A DNA stretch of 64,000 bases from Jiangella muralis. GTDB taxonomy: Bacteria; Actinomycetota; Actinomycetes; Jiangellales; Jiangellaceae. The DNA is taken from contig NZ_LFXL01000040.1 in the NCBI RefSeq assembly GCF_001270745.1, forward strand, positions 1 through 64,000. The letters run 5' to 3'. Of this stretch, positions 16,319 through 24,409 are shown piece by piece; positions within the stretch are counted from its first letter, which is position 1; every line of letters begins with the position of its first letter. A program made the translations under genes and the position numbers. The notes beneath the pieces are model-generated. The model worked only from the letters and a program-made list of their open reading frames with translations. It did not search any database and was not told the DNA's origin.

Positions 16319-17013
16319 CAGCCGTCCGTCGTGAACCGGTAGCCGGCCCGCGGCTCGGTGACGATCAGCTCGGCGCCGCCGGGCCCCTCCAGCTTGGCCC
16401 GCAGCCGCCCGACGTACACGCGGGTGTATTCGGTCTGCGTCTCGTAACCCGGACCCCAGACCCGGCGCAGCAGCTCGGCGTGGGTCAGCAGCCGGCCGGG
16501 GTGCATCGCCAGCTCGCGCAGCAGCGCGTACTCGGTTCGGGTGAGGTGGACCCGCTTGCCGCCCTTCGTGACCAGCTGGGCGTCGAAGTCGATGCGGACG
16601 TCGCCGACCCGGACCTGCGGCGCCACCAGCCGCGGCTCGGCCGGGCGGGCCCGGCGCAGCATCGCGTTGACGCGGGCCAGCAGCTCCTCGATGCCGAACG
16701 GCTTGGTGAGGTAGTCGTCGGCGCCCAGGTTCAGCGCCCGCACCTTGTCGGTCTCGCCGCGCCGCGCCGACAGCACGATGATGCCGACGTCGGAGCGGTC
16801 GCGCACCGCCCAGCACAGGTCGAAGCCGTCGCGGCCGGGCAGCATGAGGTCGAGCAGGACGACGTCGGGCGCCGCCTGCTCGAGCAGCCGCAGCACGTCG
16901 GAGCCGTCCGTCGACACCACCACCCGGTAGCCGCGGGCGGTGAGGTTGGACCGCAGGACGTCGACGATGATGCGGTCGTCCTCGACGATGAGGACGCCGG
17001 GCGCGTCAGCCAT
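16318..17013 (-). CDS. OmpR/KdpE-type response regulator
   Basis: A 231-residue protein with ATG at 17013, overlapping the kinase stop by eight bases. The receiver domain has the acidic pocket (VLIVEDD), phospho-acceptor Asp55 in LLDLMLPG, and conserved Thr/Ser and Lys ('IIVLSAR', DYLTKPFG). The C-terminal winged helix carries 'HLTRTEYALLRELAMHPGRLLTHAELLRRVWG' and 'VYVGRLRAKLE', typical of OmpR/KdpE regulators. It lies between the kinase-ABC fusion and the binding protein and should take phosphate from His581 of the fusion. Its targets may be its own operon or the paralogous xylose-type operon downstream. Confidence 0.95.
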   Translation of the reverse strand: MADAPGVLIVEDDRIIVDVLRSNLTARGYRVVVSTDGSDVLRLLEQAAPDVVLLDLMLPGRDGFDLCWAVRDRSDVGIIVLSARRGETDKVRALNLGADDYLTKPFGIEELLARVNAMLRRARPAEPRLVAPQVRVGDVRIDFDAQLVTKGGKRVHLTRTEYALLRELAMHPGRLLTHAELLRRVWGPGYETQTEYTRVYVGRLRAKLEGPGGAELIVTEPRAGYRFTTDG

Positions 17014-19393
17014 CACTCTCCTCGCCCTCGGCCGGCTCGACCGGCAGCGTGACGCGGAAGCCGGACTCCGGCCCGGTGGCCAGCTCGACCCGCCCGCCGT
17101 GCGCCTCGGCGATGCCGCGGACGATGGCCAGCCCCAGGCCGGCGCCGGTGCTGCCCTCGCCGCGCACCCGCGGCTCGAAGATCCGCTCCGCGACGTCCGG
17201 CGCGATGCCCGGGCCGTCGTCGCTGACCAGCACCTCGACCGACGCGCCATCGTCGACGGCCGCGGCGACGACCCGGACGGCGCCGTCCGGGCCGCCGTGG
17301 CGGACCGCGTTCTCCAGCAGGTTGACGAACACCTGCTCCAGGCGGTCGTGGTCGGCCCAGATCGGCGGGAGGCCCGCCGCGACGCCGATCTTGACCCGGC
17401 CGGGGTGCGGCACGCAGCTGCGCGCCGCCTCGAGCACCAGCCGCACGTCCGTCCAGTCGGGACGCAGCCGGAGCAGCCCGGACTCGATGGCGGAGGAGTC
17501 GAGGAGGTCGCCGACCAGGCGCTCCATGCGGGCCGACTCGGTGGTGATGGCGGCGAGGAACCGCTCGATCGACTCGGGATCCCAGACGAGGTCGGGCTGC
17601 TGCAGCGTGGAGGCGTAGCCGTGGATCGCGGTCAGCGGCGTGCGCAGCTCGTGGCTGAGGTGCTGCAGCACCTCGCGCTGCAGCTGCTGCGACCGGCGGG
17701 CGGCGGCCGCCTCGCGGCGGGCCCGTTCGAGCATCTCCCGCTCCAGCGCCAGCGCGAGCGACCGGCGGGCGTCGTCGAGCAGCTCGACGGCGTCGCGGCC
17801 GGGCTCCGCGGGATCGTCCCAGCGGGCCAGCAGCAGCCCGGTGCCGCCGGGGATCGGCAGCCCCGCGAGCGCCAGGCCGTCGCCGATGCGCCGCGGCCGG
17901 TCGGTGCCGGCGGGCGCGGCCTCGGCCAGCTCTCGTAGCCCGGCGTCGGCTGAACCGTCGATGTCGATGTGCACCCAGCGCGGCTCGCCCCCGGTGAGCT
18001 CGGTGACGTCGGTGAGCAGCATGCCCGCCGCCCGGGCGCCGAGGCCGCGGCAGAGCGCGAGCAGCGCGGCGGACAGGCCGCCGTCGACGCGGTCGGGCCC
18101 GGCCAGCGTCTCGAGCATGGCCCGTAGCGACTCGAGGATCTCGTTGCGGCGGCTCACCTCCTCGATCAGCCGCTCGCGCTCGATGGCGCTGGCGGCATGG
18201 CCGGCGTACAGCGAGACCAGCTCGCGGCGGTCGGCGTCGAGGCGGCCGGCGGACGTGCTGAAGCCGGTGATGGTGCCGAGGACGCCGGCCGAGCCGACGA
18301 TCGGAGCGGACCACGCGCTGCGCACGCCCGCCGCGGCGGCCCGCTCCAGGTACCCCGTCCAGGTCGTGTCGTCGCTGGCGTCGTCGACGACCACCAGCTG
18401 CCCGAGCGCCGCGGCCGTGCCGACCAGCCCGCCGGCCGAGCCGACCGGGACCAGCGCGGCGTCGTCGGCCAGCGCCGGCGGCAGCCCGATGGCGGCGGTG
18501 CGGCGCAGCAGCGGCCCGCGCGGCGCGTGGTCGAGCAGGTGCACGCAGAGCATGTCCTGGTCGAGAGCGGCGGCCGTGGCCGAGACGACGAGCGGCAGCG
18601 ACGCGGCGGGGTCGGCGGCGGAGAGCTGCTCGACCAGGCTCTTGAGCCGGTTCAGCTGCCGCCGCGCCGCCGACTCGGTCTCGATGCCCGACATCAGCGC
18701 CGCGACGTCGTCGGAGTGCACCTCGGCCGGTGACACCCCGGCGACGATGCGGCCGTGGCGCAGCACGACGATGCGGTCGGCCAGCGCGAACACCTCGTCG
18801 AGGTCGTGGCTGACCAGCACGATCGCCCGGCCGTCGTCGCGCAGGTCGCTCAGCACGCGCATGATCTCGGCGCGCCGCAGCACGCTCAGCGAGGCGGTCG
18901 GCTCGTCCAGCACCAGCAGGTCGGCGCCGGTGGACAGCGCCCGGGCCAGCGCGACCTCCTGCCGCTGCCCGCGCGAGAGGGTATCGACCCGGGCCCGGAC
19001 GTCGGTGAGCTGCGAGCCGAACCGCTCCAGCGCCCGCCGGGCGTCGGCGGCCATGCGGCCCTCGGACAGCAGCAGCCGGGAGTGCTCGCGGCCGAGGAAG
19101 ACGTTCGCGACGACGTCGAGGTCGTCGCAGAGCCCGAGATCCTGCCAGACGACGGCGACCGGCGCCTTGGCGCCGTCGGCGGCCGCCACCGCCACCTGGC
19201 CCTCGTCGACGTCGGTGTCGCCGGCGATGCAGCGGACCAGTGTCGACTTGCCGGCGCCGTTCTCACCGACGACGGCGACGATCTCGCCGCCGCGCACGCT
19301 CAGCGTGACGCCGTCGAGCGCACGCAGCCGTCCGTAGCGCTTGGTGACGCCGCGCAGCTCGAGGATCGGCGCGGCGCTGCCGCGGTCGGTCAT
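17006..19393 (-). CDS. ABC ATPase fused to GAF and histidine-kinase domains
   Basis: A 795-residue protein. ATG 19393 follows a G-rich ribosome site; a start 12 codons earlier is possible. Residues 9-235 form a sugar-importer ABC domain: Walker A GENGAGKST (43-51), signature LSRGQ (139-143), Walker B LLVLDE (159-164), H-loop His196. Residues about 255-410 look like a GAF domain, then a second, diverged sensor-like region to about 560. A HisKA domain follows with phospho-acceptor His581 (LSHELRTP), and an HATPase domain with N box NLLENAVRHGG (about 691), DDGPGI (725-730) and GAGLGLAIV (about 750). No membrane helix is visible. The ABC domain resembles that of the ATPase at 10535. In the operon it precedes the response regulator, binding protein and permease, with overlaps throughout. 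One ABC domain plus a kinase that dimerises would give a complete ATPase pair. The signature has Arg where LSGGQ has Gly. Confidence 0.92.
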   Translation of the reverse strand: MTDRGSAAPILELRGVTKRYGRLRALDGVTLSVRGGEIVAVVGENGAGKSTLVRCIAGDTDVDEGQVAVAAADGAKAPVAVVWQDLGLCDDLDVVANVFLGREHSRLLLSEGRMAADARRALERFGSQLTDVRARVDTLSRGQRQEVALARALSTGADLLVLDEPTASLSVLRRAEIMRVLSDLRDDGRAIVLVSHDLDEVFALADRIVVLRHGRIVAGVSPAEVHSDDVAALMSGIETESAARRQLNRLKSLVEQLSAADPAASLPLVVSATAAALDQDMLCVHLLDHAPRGPLLRRTAAIGLPPALADDAALVPVGSAGGLVGTAAALGQLVVVDDASDDTTWTGYLERAAAAGVRSAWSAPIVGSAGVLGTITGFSTSAGRLDADRRELVSLYAGHAASAIERERLIEEVSRRNEILESLRAMLETLAGPDRVDGGLSAALLALCRGLGARAAGMLLTDVTELTGGEPRWVHIDIDGSADAGLRELAEAAPAGTDRPRRIGDGLALAGLPIPGGTGLLLARWDDPAEPGRDAVELLDDARRSLALALEREMLERARREAAAARRSQQLQREVLQHLSHELRTPLTAIHGYASTLQQPDLVWDPESIERFLAAITTESARMERLVGDLLDSSAIESGLLRLRPDWTDVRLVLEAARSCVPHPGRVKIGVAAGLPPIWADHDRLEQVFVNLLENAVRHGGPDGAVRVVAAAVDDGASVEVLVSDDGPGIAPDVAERIFEPRVRGEGSTGAGLGLAIVRGIAEAHGGRVELATGPESGFRVTLPVEPAEGEESDG

Positions 19394-19444
19394 GCCCCCA
19401 TCTTCGCTGACGACGGCTGCGCATGCCATCAGGCGGGCGGCGCC

Positions 19445-19648
19445 TCAGCCGTTGTCGTCCTCGTCGTCTTCGTCGTCCTCGGGTGGGACGCCCGGCGACT
19501 CCGAGCCGTACCCGGGTGCGGGCACCGGGTTGCCCGGCGACTCCGAACCGTGCTCCGGCGGTGGTACCGGATTGCCCGGCGATTCCGAGCCCTGTCCGGG
19601 TGTGGTCGTCGGATCGCCCGGCGACTCCGATCCTTCTCGGTGTGCCAT
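19445..19648 (-). CDS. Small acidic repeat protein, unidentified
   Basis: A 67-residue protein with an AAGGGGG ribosome site before ATG 19648. It consists almost entirely of a 14-residue repeat, GSESPGNPVPAPGY and variants, present four times; the underlying DNA repeats every 42 bases (units begin near 19490, 19532, 19574, 19616). It ends in an acidic tail (PPEDDEDDEDDNG). It has no cysteine and no hydrophobic core, so it is almost certainly disordered. The reverse frame is also open, but has no comparable ribosome site. No family recognised. Confidence 0.5.
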   Translation of the reverse strand: MAHREGSESPGDPTTTPGQGSESPGNPVPPPEHGSESPGNPVPAPGYGSESPGVPPEDDEDDEDDNG

Positions 19649-19715
19649 GGGAGTCCCCCTTCTCGATCCCGCCGACTGACCGAGTACCCGGACGGCGCCG
19701 GCCGAAACACGCGAC

Positions 19716-19750
19716 GTGCCCCGCCGCGCCGAGTGGGCGCGACGGGGCAC
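19716..19750 (-). terminator. Hairpin after the APC permease gene
   Basis: GTGCCCCGCCGCGCC at 19716-19730 pairs with 19736-19750 with a single mismatch around a 5-base loop. It lies 12 bases past the stop codon of the leftward permease gene, the usual place for a terminator. Confidence 0.65.
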
Positions 19751-19762
19751 GGGCGCTGCCGA

Positions 19763-21289
19763 TCAGCGCAGCGACGGCTGACCCGGTTCGTCCTCCTCCT
19801 GGGCCGAGAGGTCGAGGACGGAGACGCCGGTGGCGGCGTTCGCGCCGCGGCCGATCGCCTCGTACACCTCCGGGCGGGTCGCCTTGAGGAACCGTGCCCA
19901 GAGGAGCCCGATGAGGGCCGCGACGAGGAACAGGCCGGGCAGGATCCACCGCTCCGGCGCGTCCGGCGCGGACCCGATGAGGATGTCGTAGTTCGCGATC
20001 GCCAGGATCACGACGATCGCCAGCAGGATCGTCGCCAGCACCGGCGCGACGACCCGCCGCCAGGGGTTCTCGCCGGACGGATGCCGGGCGAAGAAGGCGA
20101 GTACGGCCACCGAGGTGAGGGTCACCAGGGCCAGCACACCGAACCCGCCCGAGGTGCCGAGGTTGAAGAACAGCTGCACCAGCGGGTCGAGGTCGAACAC
20201 CGCGTAGACCACGATGACGACCAGGCCGATGACGCTCTGCACGATCGACGCGGCCACCGGCGCGCCCGTCGACGCCGACGTGCGGCCGAGCCCGCTGGGC
20301 AGCACCCGCTCGCGGCCGAGCGCGAAGACGTACCGGGCGACGGTGTTGTGGAAGGAGATCATCGCGGCGAACACCGAGGTCACGAACAGCGTCTCGCCGA
20401 TATCCACCCACGTGGCGCCGAGGAACTCGCCGGCTTGGACGAAGATCACGCCGTTCTGGAACTCCTGCGCGAACGGGACGATGTTGTCCGGCCCGGCGGC
20501 CACCGTCATCGCCCACGACGCCAGCACGTAGACCACGGCGACGACGGTGATCGAGATGTACGTGGCCAGCGCGATGGTGCGCTTCGGGTTGCGGGACTCC
20601 TCGGAGTACACGACCGACGCCTCGAAGCCGACGAAGCCGAGCACCGCCAGCACCAGGATCGCGCCGGCGCCGGACTCGAACAGGTTCCCGACCTGTAGCG
20701 CGTCGTACGTGACCTCGCCGTCGGCCGGGTTCCCGAGACTGGCCACCGCGTAGATGAGGATGATGGCCATCTCCGCGAGCAGCAGCACCGCGAGGATCGT
20801 GCCGTTGACGTCGATGCGCAGCACGCCGAGGATGCCGACGATCGCCCAGGCGATCAGCGCGACCACCCACCAGTCGACGGTGATGCCGAACCATTGGTCC
20901 AGCTGCGGCGCGGCGGCGACGCCGATGATGCCGTAGAGCCCGACCTGGAGCAGGTTGTACGCCAGCAGCGCCATGTACGCCGCGGAGACCCCGGCCGGTC
21001 GGCCCAGGCCGTGCGTGACGTAGGTGTAGAACGCGCCGGCGTTGGTGATGTGCCGCGACATCGCGACGTAGCCGACGCTGAACAGCGCCAGCAACGCCGC
21101 GATCGCGACGAACGCGATGGGCAGGCCGATGATGCCGGTGACCGCGAAACCGGTGGTCACGACGCCGGCGACGACGGTGAGCGGTGTCGCGGCGCTGAGG
21201 ACGAAGAACACGACGGCGGGGACGCCGAGCCTGTTGCTGGCGAGCGTCCGCGACACGCGGTCGGCGCCCAGGCGGCTCGAATGGGACAC
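19763..21289 (-). CDS. APC-superfamily amino acid/amine permease
   Basis: A 508-residue membrane protein; GTG 21289 is chosen because AAGGAGAG lies eight bases upstream, and the open frame before it is not protein-like. About 12 helices are predicted. The family features are the first helix region 'GVPAVVFFVLSAATPLTVVAGVV', 'TNAGAFYTYVTHGLGRPAGVSAAYMAL', and 'VLGFVGFEASVVYSEESRNPKRTIALATY', the last holding the conserved GFE...E motif. Actinobacterial relatives carry amino acids, amines or polyamines. The copper amine oxidase 1 kb away, on the other strand, makes an amine substrate attractive, but this is only proximity. Confidence 0.88.
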   Translation of the reverse strand: MSHSSRLGADRVSRTLASNRLGVPAVVFFVLSAATPLTVVAGVVTTGFAVTGIIGLPIAFVAIAALLALFSVGYVAMSRHITNAGAFYTYVTHGLGRPAGVSAAYMALLAYNLLQVGLYGIIGVAAAPQLDQWFGITVDWWVVALIAWAIVGILGVLRIDVNGTILAVLLLAEMAIILIYAVASLGNPADGEVTYDALQVGNLFESGAGAILVLAVLGFVGFEASVVYSEESRNPKRTIALATYISITVVAVVYVLASWAMTVAAGPDNIVPFAQEFQNGVIFVQAGEFLGATWVDIGETLFVTSVFAAMISFHNTVARYVFALGRERVLPSGLGRTSASTGAPVAASIVQSVIGLVVIVVYAVFDLDPLVQLFFNLGTSGGFGVLALVTLTSVAVLAFFARHPSGENPWRRVVAPVLATILLAIVVILAIANYDILIGSAPDAPERWILPGLFLVAALIGLLWARFLKATRPEVYEAIGRGANAATGVSVLDLSAQEEDEPGQPSLR

Positions 21290-21353
21290 GGGGGACTCTC
21301 CTTGATGGGTCTGCGGGATCTCCGTGGTGGGGGTCGGGTCGCCGGAGGTCGCG

Positions 21354-21977
21354 CTATCGGGGACTGAGGGTGGCGTCACCCACAGCTGCTTCGGTATGGG
21401 CCAGGACCTCGCGCATCGACATGGGCATCGATCCGACCGCGGCGGCGATGTGGCGCAACGTGACGGCGTCGCCGTCCCACCACACCCCCTTGGTGAAGCC
21501 GGTCACCGCGATCAGGCCGGCCAGCATGGCGTCGTGGAAGTCGAGTGGATCGCCGCGGTTGACCAGCCCGTACAGCCGGTCGCTGGGCCAGGCCGCGACC
21601 TTCGGGTCGACCGGCAGGTACCGGACCGAGCTCCCGAACAGCTTGCGGGACTTGATCGGTTCGATCTCGCCCTCGCGGGTCAGCCGGACCGCGACCCGCT
21701 CGAGCGCGCTCTGGGAGAGGAACGCCAGCCAGGTACGCAGCGACCGAGTCTGCTGGTCAGCCGTGAGCTGGCGGACGATCCGGTAGCCCAGGTCGTCGGC
21801 CGGCGGCTGGGCGCCAGTCAGTGACAGGGTTCCCGACGCGACGTGCAGGTTGTTGTTGAGGATCAGCTCACCGAGCAGCGCACCGGCCAGCCCGAGCCCT
21901 GCGGCCCGGGCGTTCAGCCGGAGCTTGCCGCTGCCGACATCGTGAACGATGTGGAAGAAATCATTGGCCAGCAGCAC
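21354..21977 (-). CDS. GPP34-family (Golgi phosphoprotein 3-like) protein
   Basis: A GPP34 domain: it starts near VLLANDFFHIVHDVGSGKL, continues 'AAGLGLAGALLGELILNNNLHV' and 'DLGYRIVRQLTADQQTRSLRTWLAFL', and ends with 'HDAMLAGLIAVTGF'. I set the start at GTG 21977 because family members begin almost directly with this LLA.D.. segment and GGAGG lies about ten bases upstream; ATG 22037 would add 20 residues without ribosome site. Eukaryotic relatives bind phosphatidylinositol-4-phosphate; the roles of the many actinobacterial paralogues are unknown. Confidence 0.8.
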   Translation of the reverse strand: MLLANDFFHIVHDVGSGKLRLNARAAGLGLAGALLGELILNNNLHVASGTLSLTGAQPPADDLGYRIVRQLTADQQTRSLRTWLAFLSQSALERVAVRLTREGEIEPIKSRKLFGSSVRYLPVDPKVAAWPSDRLYGLVNRGDPLDFHDAMLAGLIAVTGFTKGVWWDGDAVTLRHIAAAVGSMPMSMREVLAHTEAAVGDATLSPR

Positions 21978-22201
21978 TCCGCCTGCACCTCCACCCCGGA
22001 TGCGAGGACCGGGATGAGACGGGACGGCCGGGGCCATACGGGACAGGGACAGGCGCGCTCCCACCCTTGAAGCGCGCGTTTCGAACCGACAGCGGTGCTC
22101 GCGGTGCCGCGTTCCGATTCACGCCCGGTAGTTTGTCGGCCTTTGTCCGCTGAGACAAGAGGCAATTTCAGCGGTAATGCGCCGGACGCCCGTGACGCCT
22201 T

Positions 22202-22227
22202 ACATAGTCGCTTTGCGACCGCTATGT
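22202..22227. promoter_or_regulatory. Palindrome upstream of the amine oxidase gene
   Basis: ACATAG (22202-22207) and CTATGT (22222-22227) flank an inner inverted pair TCGC/GCGA. A TTGACG hexamer begins two bases downstream (22229-22234) and could be a -35 box for the GTG at 22267. A repressor here would cover the promoter. The surrounding 22065-22266 otherwise shows no gene. Confidence 0.4.
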
Positions 22228-22266
22228 CTTGACGACATCGGTGCCGGGCCGCGAGTCTATGGCGTT

Positions 22267-24207
22267 GTGACGGTCACGCCCGTGCGCACGCACCCGCTCC
22301 AGCGTCTGTCCGCGGACGAGATCCGCGCGGCTCGCGCCCTCCTCGACGACAACGGCCTGCTCACGCCGGCGACCAGGTTCGCGCTGCTCGGCCTGGAAGA
22401 ACCGGACAAACTGACGGTGCTCGGCCACCGCGACGGCGACCAGGTCGACCGTCGCGTCCGCGCCGTGCTGCTCGACCTCGAGACCGGCGCCGCGCGCACC
22501 GTCATCGCGTCGCTCAGCCGCGGCGCCGTCGACTCCGTCGAGGTGATCGACCCGGTCACGGACGGCCAGCCGCCGATCCTGCTCGAGGAACTGATGACCG
22601 TCGACGAGATCGTCAAGGCCGACGCCGGCTGGCGCGCGGCCATGGAGCGCCGCGGCATCACCGACCTCGACCTCGTGCGCCCGTGCCCGCTGGCGGCCGG
22701 CAACTTCGGCATCCCCGCCGAGAGCGGCCGCCGGGTGCTGCACGTGCTCTCGTTCCTGCAGCACCGGCCCGACGATCACGCCTGGGCGCACCCCATCGAC
22801 GGCGTCGTCGCCTACGTCGACCTGATCGAGAAGACGGTCATCGAGCTCATCGACGACGCCGTCCTGCCGATCCCGGACGAGGAGGCCAACCACGACGACC
22901 CGGCCTACACCGGCCCGCCGCGCACGACGTTGAAGCCGATCGAGATCACCCAGCCCGAGGGGCCGAGTTTCACCGTCGAGGACGACGTCGTCACGTGGGA
23001 GAACTGGAGCTTCCGGGTCGGCTTCGACCCGCGCGAGGGCCTGGTGCTGCACCAGCTCGGCTGGCGCGAGGGCGACCGCGTCCGGCCCGTCGTCTACCGC
23101 GCCTCCGTGGCGGAGATGGTGGTCCCGTACGCCGACCCCAGCCCGGTGCGGTTCTGGCAGAGCTACTTCGACGTCGGCGAGTACCTGCTCGGTGACCAGG
23201 TCAACTCGCTCGAGCTGGGCTGCGACTGCCTCGGCGAGATCCACTACTTCGACGCCGTCCTCGCCGACGGCGACGGCCGGCCGCGCGAGGTCCGCAACGC
23301 CGTCTGCCTGCACGAAGAGGACTACGGCGTGCTGTGGAAGCACACCGACATCTTCACCGAGTCGGCCGAGACGCGGCGGCAGCGGCGGCTGGTGATCTCG
23401 TTCTTCGTCACCGTCGGCAACTACGACTACGGCTTCTACTGGTACCTCTACCTCGACGGGACGATCCAGCTGGAGGTCAAGGCCACCGGCGTCGTGGCGA
23501 CGTCGTCGTACCGGCCCGACAGCGCCTACGCCTCGGAGGTGGCTCCGGGTCTCGGCGCGCCGTACCACCAGCACCTCTACTGCGCCCGCCTCGACATGAT
23601 GGTCGACGGCCTCGACAACTCCGTCGACGAGCTGGAGGTGCAGCAGCTGCCGATCGGCCCGGCCAACCCGAACGGCAACGCGTTCACCCGGCGCGGCACC
23701 CGGCTGCGCACCGAGGCGCAGGGTGCGCGGGCGGCCGACCCGCTGGCCGCGCGCACATGGCGGATCTCCAGCTCCGACTCCACCAACCGGCTCGGCCGGC
23801 CGGTGGCGTACGAGCTGCGCCCCGAGGGCCGGCCGATGCTGCTGGCCGACCCCGCGTCGGCGACTGCGAACCGGGCGGGGTTCGCGACGAGGTCGCTGTG
23901 GGTCACCCGCTACGACCCGGACGAGCGCTACCCCGCGGGCGATCTCATCAACCAGCACCCCGGCGGCGCCGGCCTCCCGGCGTACGCCGCGGCCGACCGC
24001 GCCATCGAGGACCAGGACATCGTGCTCTGGCACACCTTCGGCGCCGTGCACTTCCCGCGCCCGGAGGACTGGCCGGTCATGCCGGTGGAGTACAGCGGGT
24101 TCACGCTGCGGCCGGTCGGCTTCTTCGACCGCAACCCGACGCTGGACGTGCCGGTGACGCCGTCCCGCCACTGCGGCCACCACGGCGGCGAGCACCACCA
24201 CGGGTGA
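22267..24207 (+). CDS. Copper amine oxidase (primary amine oxidase)
   Basis: A 646-residue enzyme if GTG 22267 is the start; the family's size (about 640 in Arthrobacter) and conserved start 'HPLQRLSADEI' support it. The cofactor tyrosine, converted to topaquinone, is Tyr386 in VGNYDYGFYW. The catalytic base is Asp302 in YFDVGEYLLG. Copper ligands include His434 and His436 in YHQHLYCARLDM, and a third histidine is expected near the C-terminal part. All fall within four residues of the known Arthrobacter globiformis enzyme numbering. It oxidises primary amines to aldehydes with release of ammonia and hydrogen peroxide. No signal peptide is seen. The C-terminus is a His-rich tail (HCGHHGGEHHHG). 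Confidence 0.95.
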   Translation: MTVTPVRTHPLQRLSADEIRAARALLDDNGLLTPATRFALLGLEEPDKLTVLGHRDGDQVDRRVRAVLLDLETGAARTVIASLSRGAVDSVEVIDPVTDGQPPILLEELMTVDEIVKADAGWRAAMERRGITDLDLVRPCPLAAGNFGIPAESGRRVLHVLSFLQHRPDDHAWAHPIDGVVAYVDLIEKTVIELIDDAVLPIPDEEANHDDPAYTGPPRTTLKPIEITQPEGPSFTVEDDVVTWENWSFRVGFDPREGLVLHQLGWREGDRVRPVVYRASVAEMVVPYADPSPVRFWQSYFDVGEYLLGDQVNSLELGCDCLGEIHYFDAVLADGDGRPREVRNAVCLHEEDYGVLWKHTDIFTESAETRRQRRLVISFFVTVGNYDYGFYWYLYLDGTIQLEVKATGVVATSSYRPDSAYASEVAPGLGAPYHQHLYCARLDMMVDGLDNSVDELEVQQLPIGPANPNGNAFTRRGTRLRTEAQGARAADPLAARTWRISSSDSTNRLGRPVAYELRPEGRPMLLADPASATANRAGFATRSLWVTRYDPDERYPAGDLINQHPGGAGLPAYAAADRAIEDQDIVLWHTFGAVHFPRPEDWPVMPVEYSGFTLRPVGFFDRNPTLDVPVTPSRHCGHHGGEHHHG

Positions 24208-24231
24208 CACGGCGGGAGGCCATGTCGCCGA

Positions 24232-24266
24232 CCAACGCCGACGCTGACCATCGGCTTCGACGTTGG
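24232..24266 (+). terminator. Hairpin after the amine oxidase gene
   Basis: CCAACGCCGA (24232-24241) pairs with TCGACGTTGG (24257-24266) with one mismatch around a 15-base loop, 25 bases past the stop. The remainder of 24267-24409 shows no gene and should hold the promoter of the M64 peptidase. Confidence 0.4.
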
Positions 24267-24409
24267 ACGGAGGGTCGGCGCTGAGCTTCCGTCATCTGTC
24301 GGGTGCCATGTCACCGTGCGCCCGGTACCGTCGCTGAGCACCATTCTCATCACGGACCGGACCGGCTCCGGCCCGCGATGAGGCACGCGCACGGTGAGAC
24401 GGAGACCGT

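Noticed and set aside
19490-19630. Repeats suggestive of a CRISPR array
   Set aside because: The 42-base period is continuous with no variable spacers and encodes a 14-residue peptide repeat with a ribosome site.
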